64,000 nucleotides of DNA, from NCBI GenBank assembly GCA_015039365.1, contig WION01000153.1:1-64000 (forward strand), in the 5' to 3' direction. The notes under the pieces are model-generated. The model was not told where the DNA came from. It ran no database searches and saw only the letters and a list, made by a program, of their open reading frames with translations. Shown one piece after another: positions 33,223 to 44,243 of this stretch. Position numbers and translations under genes: made by a program. Each line of letters begins with the position of its first letter. Position 1 is the stretch's first letter. Origin of the DNA: Amanita rubescens. Taxonomy: Eukaryota > Basidiomycota > Agaricomycetes > Agaricales > Amanitaceae.

Positions 33223-34959
33223 TTAAACATGGCCTATAATAGCTCTCGGTATGTACGGCTCCTCTAGGTACCGTATTTCCTCCTCTGTCAACTTGATGTG
33301 CACGGCTTCTGTCAAAATCACATCAACAAAACAGGACGGAGCAAGAGCAGGCGAACATACGAATCGAGTCATTCAATTTTTCCAGAGAAGTCGCACCCAG
33401 AATTGGCGCAGTGACAGCTGAAATGTGCTCAGACAGATTGCATCCAAAAATTGAACAAAATACCATCTTTTGACAAAACCCAGGCAAGCGCTACTTGCGC
33501 CATACTGATATCCCTCTTCTTCGCGACCTCCTCCACGCGTTCAACAATTTTACTCGTAACATCTGCTCCTGCCCCTGTGATGTATGCCGAAATATACCTG
33601 TACAGACTTGAGCTACTTTCAGCGGGAATAAAGCGTAAGATCACATACCTATCCACTTCACTCCGTTGCGTTCTTGTGCCAGCAGGACGAGTGAGAATAC
33701 CGTTAGCAAGAGAAGACCAAGGAATTGATCCAACGCCAAAGTGCTATCGGCATAAACAATCAGCGTATAAACTAGCAGACCTAAGATAACAAAACCAACC
33801 TTGAGCGTAGGCATCATCTCGCGCTCTTCTTCCCTGTAAACAAGGTTATAGTGGTTTTGCATCGATATGAACGGCGTCAGCTTGTTCGAGATGGCATAAC
33901 CTGTGGAAGTCACAATGGGATTGGATATCGCATAAACGCGCGAACCACTGTACTTTGCATAGCATGGACTAGGGAAGGTCCAATTAATGAGATGGCAACA
34001 ACAAAAGGGTTCGAAGCTTACATTGCCAAGCCCAACAAGATGACATGCCAATGTACCGAACATAACCAGCCTTGACCACGTCATGAAGAGCCTCCATCTA
34101 TTGGCATGATCAAGGTCTTCGCGCAATTTGACTAGATGGTAAACCCACAGTCTCTGCAATCGGCGTATTGGGGTCGAAGCGATGACCTGTTCGTACGTGG
34201 TTTTAACGATGATTCAAAGAAGTATTACAAATCTTACATTGCAAGACGTCGATGTAGTCTAATTGAAGTCGTTCCAAACTAGCTTTAACGGAGTCAAAGA
34301 TGTGCTGATTGATCGTTCAATGTGACCGACGTGCATCTATTGCAAAGCGGAAATTCACCTTGCGACTCAAACCGTGCTGGTTGACGAATCCATATTCATC
34401 CGGGGGCAGGCCAGAACGAACCATGGAGAACGAAGGCGAAGGAAATACCGGGAAGTAGACCTACAGGAGTGATGATTAGCTCACTCAATTTCCGAAGAAA
34501 AAATAGAAGTGACCTTGGTCATGATAACGATTTCATCTCGAGGCAGGTTGAATTTTTTGATTGCCTTCCCAAGAACGATTTCAGATACCCCGTTGGAGTA
34601 AACCTTGACCAACCAGTTAGTTTGTTATCATACGGCGGATTTGCAAACGCATACATTCGCTGTATCAAATGTATTGATCCCTGCATCGTAGCTATTTGTC
34701 GCAGAGTAATGAGAATGCAATCCGGATAGGTCAAACTTCAGACATACGCAGCCTTGATCATCTTGTGAGACTCTTCTTCGCCCAGAATCCAGCTTTCGCG
34801 ATCGGGTGTACCAAGGGACAGGCATCCTAGGATGACCCTGGATACTTTCAAACCAGAATTCCCCAATCGCACTGGTTCTGACGTTTTAGCTTGTTTTGAA
34901 CGACAGGAGACGGAGTACGCACCATAAGGCATTTCTCTCTTCTGCAGTAGGTTAGACAT
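33223..34959 (-). CDS. Aldo-keto reductase, paralog A
   Basis: Spliced from about ten exons. It starts MSNLLQKREMPY (ATG 34,959) and continues [33 protein letters not shown] (the Asp of the AKR catalytic tetrad, with the Tyr in NVYSNG), [21 protein letters not shown], then [13 protein letters not shown] and HRFDPNTPIAETM (His), [24 protein letters not shown], and a C-terminus ending LEEPYIPRAIIGHV with TAA at 33,225-33,223. The best fit is the aryl-alcohol dehydrogenase/norsolorinic-acid-reductase-like AKR group: NADPH-dependent, cytosolic, reducing aldehydes or ketones. It is the more distant of three paralogs here (others at 45,921 and 48,762). Confidence 0.82.
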
Positions 34960-35794
34960 GGTGGTAATTTCTACGGGACGATGCGATGAAATGCGTGTAT
35001 TTAAGATGAATCAGCGTGAGAGGCGCAGAACCAACACTTGTGTCAAAACAACGCGTCATCAGCGTAATAGCCTGGCATTTTGATGCTTCTATCCACCACT
35101 GCTGCATTAGTGATTGACGTGGGTTGTGGGTACGGGTAGCGACGAGTACGAGGAAAAATATTGAAAGTGTGGGTTGAACCTTCCTAATTTGGACAATAAA
35201 CCTTCTCCGCAACAATTTCCCAGCCTGTAAGTACAGTACCCCTCTGTTCGAATTCCGAATTGAATTCAAGAATAGATAAAAGCACGACTATCGTGCGGCG
35301 AGTTATCCAAAAGGCCTTTTCGAGGCGAGTTACGCACCTCATTCCCCGGCGTGAGAGCTGAGAGAGGAATTTCAAGTTTTGTTGGCGTCGGTCAGTGAGT
35401 CTTGAGCTTGAGAGTCGAGACGATCTGGAACAGACCGAGGAAATCGTGTCAGCCCCTAGGTGGCTTGTAACGGAAGTCCGTCCTCTTTCCAGCGCTGATG
35501 CACTGCAACATGTATGATACGCTTTCGTCCCATGTTCAATCAGAACTTTAAAGTGCCGCACAGGAGAACGTGAAGTCCCAGACGCTGCCGAGGTCCGCAC
35601 GGCGCAACCCCGGCCACCTGCCGCGTCACCGTCTATATGGGCGTGACGTCAGTGCACACTTGTCAAAGTTTGCCACAATACTACTGTGCCATGGAGCTCA
35701 CTGTCGCTGCAAACCTTCCTTTTGGAATCCATTCTGTCATCCCGGAGCTCCAGAATGTTCCTTGCCCTCATAATCAGGCGACAAGTCTAATGTA
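34960..35794. other. Upstream region of AKR paralog A
   Basis: About 830 bp between the AKR start and the next gene's 3' end. A long minus-strand frame (35,184-35,600) lacks any family signature and its arginine/serine-rich composition looks like a chance frame. No clear promoter element is identified. Confidence 0.35.
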
Positions 35795-36339
35795 CTACCA
35801 CCTGCCAATCGCGCTTTGCCAAATTTGGAACTCACGCCTGAGCGGGTTGAGTTCAAAATCCTTCCAGCCACCATCTATCGATTCCACTGTCCCGTCGCCA
35901 CCACCCAACGCCTTTCGAGCCTTCTTGCTGCCTTTTCCAATCGGTTCAGTCCCGTCTCCGCCACCCGACACCTTTCGAGCCTTCTTTTTGCCTTTGCTGG
36001 ATGACGGACTACCACCTGTGCCTTTCCTCTTAGACCCATGACCACCCTGCCCACTGCCACCACTTGGCCCACTACCACCACTCGGGCCGGCATCATGATC
36101 AGGGAGATATGAGTCACGGCTTTGCAAACTAAGAATATCGCGGATGTCGAGTGCTAGCTTGATATCTTCACATTGAGAAGAGGCCTGTCCAAGTCGTTCA
36201 AGTAGCGCTGCAAAGATAGCAGCTGGGGGAACCGGGAGCTGCCAGTACCCCCTTTCTGTGAAAGCTTGGTCCTCAGGTGAAAGTGGTATTGCACCATGGC
36301 TTAAAGGTGTATCGTTGTTAATAGTTTTTGAATGAAAGA
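35795..36339 (-). pseudogene. Hypothetical gene split by a Copia element, 3' part
   Basis: The minus strand reads open from the retrotransposon border to TAG at about 35,795. The product includes AFTERGYWQLPVPPAAIFAA, then a Gly/Ser/Lys-rich tail (GPSGGSGPSGGSG, SSSKGKKKARK repeated twice) that resembles a nuclear-localised low-complexity tail. If the element and one copy of the AAAGA target duplication are removed, the frame continues directly from the 44,660-45,414 part (ENVARIF then HSKTINND) without a stop. So one exon was interrupted by the insertion. Function unknown. Confidence 0.65.
36335..36339. repeat. Target-site duplication, left copy
   Basis: AAAGA immediately left of the LTR; the same five bases follow the other LTR at 44,660-44,664. 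Five base pairs is the usual Copia/Ty1 duplication. Confidence 0.9.
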
Positions 36340-36743
36340 TGACGAAAGGGAAACGCCCAGTAGCGCAGCGTCGAGGAGTTAAAGCGATAGCTTACCCGAT
36401 GTGTAAAGTAGCAGACCACTCAGCTAAGAAGATGGTGGTAGGAGGTTAAGAGAGCTTGTTCCTATTCTACGGTACATGGCAGGTTTATATACTGTCTGTG
36501 TCCTAATAGGTAACAACATAGGTAAATATATGTAACTACATATGTCATACTCATATATGGAAATATGGAGCTGCGCTGATGTCATGCGCAGCTATGGTGT
36601 CATATGGCGCCATCCGCAGTAAGGATGACGCAAGCGTACTAGAACCTTCTACAAGGTTCTATCTATATATATCCTAATCTGCTTAGTAAGCAGATAAGAT
36701 AAGATCTCCTTGTTATCTTAGATTAGATAAGATAACTTCGTCA
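36340..36743 (-). repeat. Copia 3' LTR
   Basis: 404 bp with TGACGAA/TTCGTCA terminal inverted ends. It has AT-rich TATATATA-containing sequence near 36,662-36,670 and matches the other LTR base for base as far as I could compare by eye. Confidence 0.93.
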
Positions 36744-36753
36744 CACCCCCTCG
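36744..36753 (-). other. Polypurine tract
   Basis: On the element strand CGAGGGGGTG directly precedes the 3' LTR, the expected position of the plus-strand primer. Confidence 0.7.
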
Positions 36754-36758
36754 CTAAG

Positions 36759-39700
36759 TTATCCTAGAATATTTATCTGCCATTTCTTCTTAATGAATTC
36801 TACTAGGAATTTGTTTTCATCCATTAATGTTTCTAAAAGATTCCACGAGTCCAACATATTGATGTCTTCTCGTTTGAAGGATCTTTTGATCTTCGACTGC
36901 CTTATAGGTTCGTATATCTTCATAATACGATCTCTAACTGGTTTTGGTAGAAGATCTTCTTTTCTATTCATGAACGTATCCTTTGGTACTTTCGGATCAA
37001 GCATATCACGAATGAAATTTTGTCGCTTGTTCGTATACATGAATGTTGCTTCAACTCCATTTAAACCTTCGGCTGAAAGGTGTATCCAGTGACTTGCACT
37101 ATGCATTTTGATAGTGGGATATGGAGTAACATTAACGGTGATTCCTAATTCATTTATAAAGAACTGAATTTTCTCTCTATTCAGGTTCTTAGTCATTAAG
37201 TCCGCTATTTGTTGATTGGTGGGAACATAATAAAGATTGATCTCTTTTTGTTCAACGCGTTCCCTAATGTAATGATAGCGAATGGAAATGTGTTTTGATT
37301 TATGCTGTTGTGCAGGGTTTGATGCCAGAAATATCGCACCCTGATTGTCGCAAAGTAGGTCAATGCCGCCCAAGGGGAAACCTAATTCTTGATATAGGTT
37401 TAGCACCCACATAATTTGACGTGAGGCGTCGGACATTGCCATATATTCAGCTTCCGTTGATGACAACGCAACTGTTTTCTGTTTTCGAGAAACCCAACAA
37501 ACTGCACCCCCTGCCAAAGTTAAGGCATAGCCTGTAACCGAGACTCTAGTCTCTCTGTCAGACGCCCAATCTGCATCTGCATAAGCAACGAAGCCTTTCC
37601 CATTTCTGGAATAGGTAATTCGTGTGTCAAGGGTGTGCGCTATATATTTTACTATATAAAGCGCCCTTTGGATGTGGTCGTAAGATGGATTAACAGAAAA
37701 TTGCGACATTAAAATAACAGCATAAGCAATATCAGGCCTAGTTCCTAAGGCGAGATACAATAACGATCCAATTATTTGTTGATAATAGGATCTATCTTCG
37801 GAGGATGCTTCAGAGGTGTTTTTAGCAGGTACATATCCTGCAGGTAAAGGAGTTGACACCGGCTTGCAATTTAACAAGCCAAAGCGTTCAACGACTGTCT
37901 TTGCATAGGCAGCTTGATCTATTACAAGCGTACCAATCGCTCGGTCGTAATTGATTCTGATGCCCAAGTATTCTTTGACTTTTCCTAGGTCTCGACATTC
38001 CCACATTTTCATAAACTCCTTTTTGATATATGAAATTGTTTCGGTTCTGTCTCCCATGAAAAGTATATCATCCACATATATTACACATATGGTAATATCT
38101 TTATCTGTGGTTCTGACATATATGCCAGAGTCGGCTAAGCATCGTTTAAATCCTAGGGACTTCAAGGATTTGTCTGCTTGTTTATTCCAAGCGTACGATG
38201 CTTGTTTTAAGCCATAAATAGCTTTCTTAAGTTTATATACTTTAGATTCTTGTCCTTTAATGATGAAACCTTCTGGTTGTTGCATATATATTTCCTCGTC
38301 TAAGTCGCCATAGAGGAAAGCAGTTTTAACGTCAAGTGCTTCAATATCCCAATTTTCTAAAGCACTTGTTGCCAGAAGAAGTCTAATAGTTTCATATCTC
38401 GCTACCGGCGAGAATGTTTCATCATAATCCAATCCCGGGCGTTGGCTAAAGCCTTTGGCGACAAGTCGTGCCTTTTTACGGCCATCCGACTTAATATCAT
38501 AAACCCAACGACACTTTATTGGGTTACGCCCTTTTGGTAATTCCATTAATTCCCATATATCTCTATTTTGTAGAGATTTGAACTCGTCTTCCATTGCAGT
38601 TCGCCACTGCTTATATAGATCAATATTTTCACCTTTGATCTTATATATATCCCTATATTGATACGTTCGAATTTCTTCTCTTGGTATCATATTCGCGAGT
38701 AGGAAATGCATAAAGTCATTTCCACACTCTTTGATCATCCTAACCATTGTTGCCTTTGGATCTATATCCATAGATCTTGAAGGCGGTGTTTTAGCAGTTG
38801 GATCAAAGCGTGTAGCCGCATCCTTGTTTGGGATACGGCCACCAAAGTCATTCTCGTAATTGTCAATCTGATATTTGATCAGATCTCTTTGTCTGAGAAT
38901 TTCTTTTTCTATTTCAACTGCTTTCTTTTCACCATACGCATTATCTTTACGTATAATTGGCTTGGGAACACGATTAGATCTTCGGGGAACTACTGCCAGT
39001 GGGGGTACCACTGGAGTGGGTTCATTTAGCCTCTGTCTACTATGAGGTCTATGAGATCTATCTAAAGATTTGGATCTTTCTCTACGTTTTCCCATGGCTT
39101 TGGATGATGGTTTAATCGTTTCAGGGATATAATCTGCTGGATTTATAGGCTTTTGAACGGTTGATCGTTTGCCAAATTCCTGTCTAACTTTATTAAAAGT
39201 TAGATCTGGCATCGGAATTTGTTCATCAATCTCCTTTTTAAATTCAGGGATTGATTTATGATCTTTATTAATTCGTTCAAGATTCCTATCTGGTGCGAAT
39301 CTTTCTGCAAGTCTTTTTCTAATATCCAGGACTTGTTCTCTAGTATTCGTACGTGGTGGACTTCTGTCAGGGATGAATTTTTTTAGGATCTCATCCGCAT
39401 TGCGTCTACGAATTTCTATATTCGTGTGCCTGTCACGAAGTCCACTATTCTGTTCCAGCAGGCGAGTTCTTTCTCCTGCTTCAAGGTCCTCTAGTTCATC
39501 ATCAATGTTCCTCATGGTTTCTTGGAATCTCCTTCTAAGATCATCCATGGTGGAACCTTTTCTGATATCAGGACTATCCGGTTTATCAGCCTCATCTGGT
39601 GTTGGACTACGAGATTTTAATCCCCAAGACGGAGTTTTAAGGCCATCTGATAGGGGTGATAAGGATTCTCGTTTTACTGATGCCGGTTTATCGCCCGAGT

Positions 39701-42700
39701 GACCGGAGCTGGAGCTTGAGTCGCTTTCAGGATCTCCTCCCTCTACAGAGTCAGCTGGTAGAGGAGATTGTGTGCGCCTGCGACCAAGTTGTCTTCCCCT
39801 AACAGGGGAAGGGGATGGAATACCATTATTAGTGTCTCGATTATCGAGAAGGATTGGTGCAAGATCTTTAGTAATAATAATATCACTTTTTCCTTTACGA
39901 GGAAATCTGTCTTCAAAGAATGTGGCTTGGGCGGATATGACTAGTGCGTTATTGGAATCCATAAATTTATATGCTTTTGATCCTAGTTCATACCCGACAA
40001 AGGTCATAAGTTCTGATTTTGGAGATAGTTTATCAGAACGTTTTTCAACTGGGATAAAGACCCAAGCTTCACATCCAAATACTTTAAAGTATTGAATGTC
40101 AGGAAGGGAACTATATAAAAGTTCCCAAGGCGTTTTCCAGTTGCCACGCACAATTGGGGTTCTATTATATACATGTACAGCTGTTTCGATTGAAAATTCC
40201 CACCATGATCTCGGTATACATGCATCGAGCCGCATAGCTTCAGACTTATCATTTAAAGTCTGAATCATCCGTTCAGCTCGTCCATTTTGCTGATGTATAT
40301 GAGGTGCCGATGTTTGGTGTTGAATGCCATTTTTGTCAAGGAAATCTTTAAAGGCTTTATTTACGAATTCCCCCCCTCGATCGGAACGGAGGTAGAGTAT
40401 TCGTTTATTAAGTGCAGAAACTTTCGTGAACCATCGCTGGAACACTTCAGTTGTATCTGACTTGTGTTTAAGGAATCCGATCCATACATACGATGAATAA
40501 TCATCGACCACAACAAGTATATACTTGTATTTGTGGTAAGACTGAGTTGGAAACTCTTTTAAGTCCATGTGGATCATTTCAAGCGGACGTGATGCCCGCT
40601 TTTTGGATTCTTTGTAAGTTTTTGCCTTCATTTTTCCTTTTAAGCATCCTTCACATCGAAGATTTGGGGATGGTTTGGGAAGATCGCCTTTTTCAAACCC
40701 TTTTACGTGTCCTTTAAGATGTTGGAACACGTCTTTACCAGGGTGACCTAGACGTTTATGCCATATATCGTACGTTGATACACTTTCATTTACTGTATAA
40801 GTTTCAACAGGTGGAGCCTTATCAACGTGTGTATATGTATTGACAGATTCTCTTTCAAAGAATGGTGGCACTTTGTGGACGTTTTTATGAATGATACGTC
40901 CTGTGCATAAGGTTAATGTATCTTGATTGCGATAACTTGCTTCAAGATATATTTCCTTTTTACCATCTTTATAGGAAAAGGTGATCCGTTGATCGTCTTG
41001 TGACGCCAGTAACCCTTGCTTACACAACATGCCATTCGAAACAAGTCTTATGTTAAGACGCGGCATGTATAACACGGGGTACAGTTTCACAAGGTGGCTA
41101 GTTCCATTAGATAATTTATGAATAAATATAACAGTGCCTTGTCCAATTAGATCGGATGTGCCATCTGCTGTTTTTACCAGTTTTACTTTATCAAAAGGTT
41201 TATAATCTGAAAAATCATTCAGATTAAAGGTAAAATGCTCAGATGCACCGGAGTCACACATCCATAGTGTTTCTCCAGTTCGTTCTGTACAACAGGAAGG
41301 ACATTTGCAATTGTCCGTTCTACCAGCACATATTATGTGCTGATGTTGATTTCCCGTTGTATGCATTGGATAGGCGACATGAACCTTATTTTTATAGTTT
41401 GGACTTATAGGGCTAACTCTCATTGGGACGTTTTTAGTTTTACATGAATTTTTATTACATTCCATGTTATATACAATTACAGAATTTGAAATTGTTTTAC
41501 ATACGTCCACTGAATAAGAGTTAGCCCAATCCATACTAAAATAAGATTTAACCCACTCGTCATTATAGTAATCATCATATGTAGAATCATCATAATTCTT
41601 CATATCATAATCGTCGAAAGCCGTGAAGTTATCATTCGGCTGATCATCATATGCCCCTTCTATAAGGGGTTCTTCTTGCATGGGAGTAACTTCTTCTATT
41701 CTCCCAGTGGATGATCCTTGTACAAATGGTACAATGGAATGGTGGCCAAGTATGGCCGGTGCAGCAGTATACTGAGTTTGGTTTTGCCCAGTATAGGTCA
41801 TGCCAGAGGTTACTTGATGAGCGTCAGCTCGTGCTGCCGCTCGGTTGACCTTCGCAGTTTGGCGAAGTTGCCTATTACGTTGCCAGTTACGGCCACGTGT
41901 TTGATTGGTCATTTGACCCTGCCACTGCTGCTGATGCTCTGGTAACCTAGGAGCGTTACCAGTTCCCATTACTGGTTGCTGATTTTGAGGTGTGTATGGT
42001 TGAAAACCACTACGACCTCGTCCACGGCCACGGAATCCTCCGCGGCCTCGTCCACGTCCTCGCCCACGACCTTGCCAGGGTGCCTGACCACCAATTCTTT
42101 GTTGCAGGTCACCTCGTGCCATTTGTGCGGTCGTATGTGCGACACTTGAGTGTCGCCTTCTCCATTCTTCCCTAATCTGAATCGCAACGTGCTGGACTGT
42201 TAGGCCAGCCGCCGGTGCAGTTGCCAAAACGGCTCCTACAAAATTGTCCCAACGATGCGGAACACCGCGGACAATTATCATCGCTTTTTGTTCTTCGGGT
42301 AGCGAGAAACCCTGTCCACTTAATCGCTCAAATTTGGCGATTATTTCATTAAGGGACTGTTCAGGGTCCCTTCTTTCATCAAGCTTCCAATCCAGGGCAG
42401 CCTGGAATTCGTTGAAGGTACCGGTTCGGCCGGTATCTCCATATCTCTGTCGCAAGGCAACCCAAAGGACCCTTGCATTGAGATGAGCACCTGTGTCATA
42501 TATCTCCGCGATAGAATCGCTCAAACGGAGCATAATTGAACCCAGGGCTTTTTCGTTATCAGAGAGCCACTCTAAATATGAGTCTCTCTGATCTAGTAAA
42601 GCTTGGATATTTGCTGGTATTGGGGCAAGCATAATAGCTTCACCAGCTTCTGCAGGCAATACCGCATCGAAGTCATGAGCCTCGAGCGTTGCCTGCTCGG

Positions 42701-42854
42701 TTGCGTTTAGATCTAGCGGTTGGATAAAGGAATCTCTCATGTATTTGTAGATTCCTTTTACTTGTAAATAGGCCGTCATTTTGCGAGCCCACAAGCGGTA
42801 ATTGTCTCCCTTAAGTAAGGGGACAGTGGAGAGTGATGCTGAATCTTCGGACAT
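36759..42854 (-). CDS. gag-pol: Copia Gag-Pol polyprotein
   Basis: One frame of 2031 codons. Gag, about residues 1-400, ends in an Arg-Gly-rich stretch; I see no CCHC zinc knuckle. Protease: WMCDSGASEHF at about 531. Integrase: zinc-binding region HKRLGHPG...CEGC near 700 and the catalytic core with SDRGGEF near 825 and GRAERMIQTLN. A linker of roughly 400 charged residues follows. Reverse transcriptase begins WVYDIKSDGRKKARLVAKG and has YVDD near 1593. RNase H: YADADWASD near 1760, STEAEYMA near 1800, and ADLMTK near 1887. An extra tail of about 140 residues follows RNase H. Gag and Pol are in one frame, as in plant and fungal Copia elements, so stoichiometry must be set otherwise. Confidence 0.93.
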   Translation of the reverse strand: MSEDSASLSTVPLLKGDNYRLWARKMTAYLQVKGIYKYMRDSFIQPLDLNATEQATLEAHDFDAVLPAEAGEAIMLAPIPANIQALLDQRDSYLEWLSDNEKALGSIMLRLSDSIAEIYDTGAHLNARVLWVALRQRYGDTGRTGTFNEFQAALDWKLDERRDPEQSLNEIIAKFERLSGQGFSLPEEQKAMIIVRGVPHRWDNFVGAVLATAPAAGLTVQHVAIQIREEWRRRHSSVAHTTAQMARGDLQQRIGGQAPWQGRGRGRGRGRGGFRGRGRGRSGFQPYTPQNQQPVMGTGNAPRLPEHQQQWQGQMTNQTRGRNWQRNRQLRQTAKVNRAAARADAHQVTSGMTYTGQNQTQYTAAPAILGHHSIVPFVQGSSTGRIEEVTPMQEEPLIEGAYDDQPNDNFTAFDDYDMKNYDDSTYDDYYNDEWVKSYFSMDWANSYSVDVCKTISNSVIVYNMECNKNSCKTKNVPMRVSPISPNYKNKVHVAYPMHTTGNQHQHIICAGRTDNCKCPSCCTERTGETLWMCDSGASEHFTFNLNDFSDYKPFDKVKLVKTADGTSDLIGQGTVIFIHKLSNGTSHLVKLYPVLYMPRLNIRLVSNGMLCKQGLLASQDDQRITFSYKDGKKEIYLEASYRNQDTLTLCTGRIIHKNVHKVPPFFERESVNTYTHVDKAPPVETYTVNESVSTYDIWHKRLGHPGKDVFQHLKGHVKGFEKGDLPKPSPNLRCEGCLKGKMKAKTYKESKKRASRPLEMIHMDLKEFPTQSYHKYKYILVVVDDYSSYVWIGFLKHKSDTTEVFQRWFTKVSALNKRILYLRSDRGGEFVNKAFKDFLDKNGIQHQTSAPHIHQQNGRAERMIQTLNDKSEAMRLDACIPRSWWEFSIETAVHVYNRTPIVRGNWKTPWELLYSSLPDIQYFKVFGCEAWVFIPVEKRSDKLSPKSELMTFVGYELGSKAYKFMDSNNALVISAQATFFEDRFPRKGKSDIIITKDLAPILLDNRDTNNGIPSPSPVRGRQLGRRRTQSPLPADSVEGGDPESDSSSSSGHSGDKPASVKRESLSPLSDGLKTPSWGLKSRSPTPDEADKPDSPDIRKGSTMDDLRRRFQETMRNIDDELEDLEAGERTRLLEQNSGLRDRHTNIEIRRRNADEILKKFIPDRSPPRTNTREQVLDIRKRLAERFAPDRNLERINKDHKSIPEFKKEIDEQIPMPDLTFNKVRQEFGKRSTVQKPINPADYIPETIKPSSKAMGKRRERSKSLDRSHRPHSRQRLNEPTPVVPPLAVVPRRSNRVPKPIIRKDNAYGEKKAVEIEKEILRQRDLIKYQIDNYENDFGGRIPNKDAATRFDPTAKTPPSRSMDIDPKATMVRMIKECGNDFMHFLLANMIPREEIRTYQYRDIYKIKGENIDLYKQWRTAMEDEFKSLQNRDIWELMELPKGRNPIKCRWVYDIKSDGRKKARLVAKGFSQRPGLDYDETFSPVARYETIRLLLATSALENWDIEALDVKTAFLYGDLDEEIYMQQPEGFIIKGQESKVYKLKKAIYGLKQASYAWNKQADKSLKSLGFKRCLADSGIYVRTTDKDITICVIYVDDILFMGDRTETISYIKKEFMKMWECRDLGKVKEYLGIRINYDRAIGTLVIDQAAYAKTVVERFGLLNCKPVSTPLPAGYVPAKNTSEASSEDRSYYQQIIGSLLYLALGTRPDIAYAVILMSQFSVNPSYDHIQRALYIVKYIAHTLDTRITYSRNGKGFVAYADADWASDRETRVSVTGYALTLAGGAVCWVSRKQKTVALSSTEAEYMAMSDASRQIMWVLNLYQELGFPLGGIDLLCDNQGAIFLASNPAQQHKSKHISIRYHYIRERVEQKEINLYYVPTNQQIADLMTKNLNREKIQFFINELGITVNVTPYPTIKMHSASHWIHLSAEGLNGVEATFMYTNKRQNFIRDMLDPKVPKDTFMNRKEDLLPKPVRDRIMKIYEPIRQSKIKRSFKREDINMLDSWNLLETLMDENKFLVEFIKKKWQINILG

Positions 42855-42860
42855 CTTTCT

Positions 42861-43496
42861 TTAGATAACGAAGATTGAGAGTGATGCGAGGAAGGCGGCA
42901 AGAAAGATTTGTAAAAAGGTTCTTTGGAACCTTTGACGGATGATGATTTGATTTGGTTCAGCTAATGAGCTGAACGAACTTGAACTGTGTTGCGAGAACG
43001 GTTCTATCTCGCTATAATCGGGTCCTCGATCTTCGATTAAAGATCTTCGGAACCGGATTTCGTCGGTTAATGTAAAACCGGATCGAAATGTGTCAGTTTC
43101 AAGTCTGTACTGACGATTTATCAGCGAGGTATGGACACCTGCTGAATGACGAGCTGTTCCTGGTAAATATACAGGAAGTGGAGTATCTGCTCGCGGGACG
43201 TAATAATCGTTTGGATCACGATCTAATTCGTCCTCGGATGATGAGGCAGATGGGTATGTTGGTACTATCCGGTTAACGGGCCGGGTAGTAATGCGAGCTG
43301 AACTGCTTGCAAAATTTGCAGTCAGCGATTCAAGTTCACTGTCGGAAGATGAACTTTGAAATAGGTCGTTTAGCCTATTTAGGTCTTCTGCTAATCTATT
43401 ATATCTTCTAGCTCGACGGCTCATAGGCTGGAGCGAAGATTTATCTAAAATTGGAACAATTAATGAGGTGTCATTACGAAAACGACAACAACCCAT
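42861..43496 (-). CDS. Extra ORF in the Copia leader, with C-terminal membrane segment
   Basis: A 211-codon frame in the element's orientation lies between the 5' LTR and gag-pol. Its stop is 6 bp before the gag-pol ATG. The product is Ser/Arg-rich (SSSSDSELESL, ASSSEDELDRD), with a hydrophobic C-terminus (LQIFLAAFLASLSIFVI) preceded by RQRFQR, that is, a tail-anchor-like arrangement. An internal Met (MSRRARRYNRL) is a possible start. Standard Copia elements have no gene here; envelope-like genes, when present, lie after pol. Whether it is translated is not known, and a spliced subgenomic RNA or reinitiation would be needed for gag-pol. Confidence 0.5.
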   Translation of the reverse strand: MGCCRFRNDTSLIVPILDKSSLQPMSRRARRYNRLAEDLNRLNDLFQSSSSDSELESLTANFASSSARITTRPVNRIVPTYPSASSSEDELDRDPNDYYVPRADTPLPVYLPGTARHSAGVHTSLINRQYRLETDTFRSGFTLTDEIRFRRSLIEDRGPDYSEIEPFSQHSSSSFSSLAEPNQIIIRQRFQRTFLQIFLAAFLASLSIFVI

Positions 43497-43885
43497 TCGT
43501 GCAGCTTATGAGCTGCTCCAAGCATGGATATGCCTGGACGCCACCACCTTGGACATGTACCCGTGTGTGTGAATGTGCTACCTATAAGAGATGACATGCA
43601 TATGGTCCTGGAACTGGGAGCGCGCAAAATGGCATTTCTCCCCTGGATCCCCTTGAACGGGGGAGAACAGTTTGTTCCAGGAATAGAAATAGCTTCTGGT
43701 CCATAAACCCCCCAGACAGCTATGTAAGCACGACCGGTAAACAATATGAAGCTATCTAGATAGGATTGTGGGATCACCACAGAGCCTAAACTTAGAATGT
43801 TCCTATAGAACATTCCGACTAGAGGAGTCCCTAAGGGCGCATCCTCAATAGACTGCGTGTACCACCCCAAATGGGATGTCAGCAC
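43460..43885 (-). other. Possible second leader ORF of the Copia element
   Basis: A 141-codon open frame overlapping the start of the preceding ORF in another frame. It has a few hydrophobic patches and a clear Met start but no family signature. It may be a chance frame in the untranslated leader. Confidence 0.25.
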
Positions 43886-44243
43886 GTCCTTTATACTAGA
43901 ATAGCTATTTACGAGCCATATTGTATTATAAAGCCTCCAATGGGCTTATGATGTTATATCGTGCATTAATACCCCAATCACGTCACGGAGGGCAAGTAAA
44001 ACTCCGTGGGGGTCAGGGTTGCCATGCCAGCCCTGAGAAACGTAGGTGGTACCCTTATCCCTGGGTGTCTAGGAGATCCCCCTTAGCCCTAGGGTCCGGG
44101 CGCATGTCATTAGCTCTTATAACAGGTGCAAGGGTCAGCTGTAATCAACGGTGCTACAAGTACACAGACCCGCACGATACTATACCTGTGTTCACACATC
44201 GCGTACGTCGTTGGCGATAGCGTCGACAAGCAATACCATGTCG

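Noticed and set aside
35184..35600. 138-codon minus-strand frame as a gene
   Set aside because: Low-complexity Arg/Ser composition, no domain, and it lies in the probable promoter region of the AKR gene.
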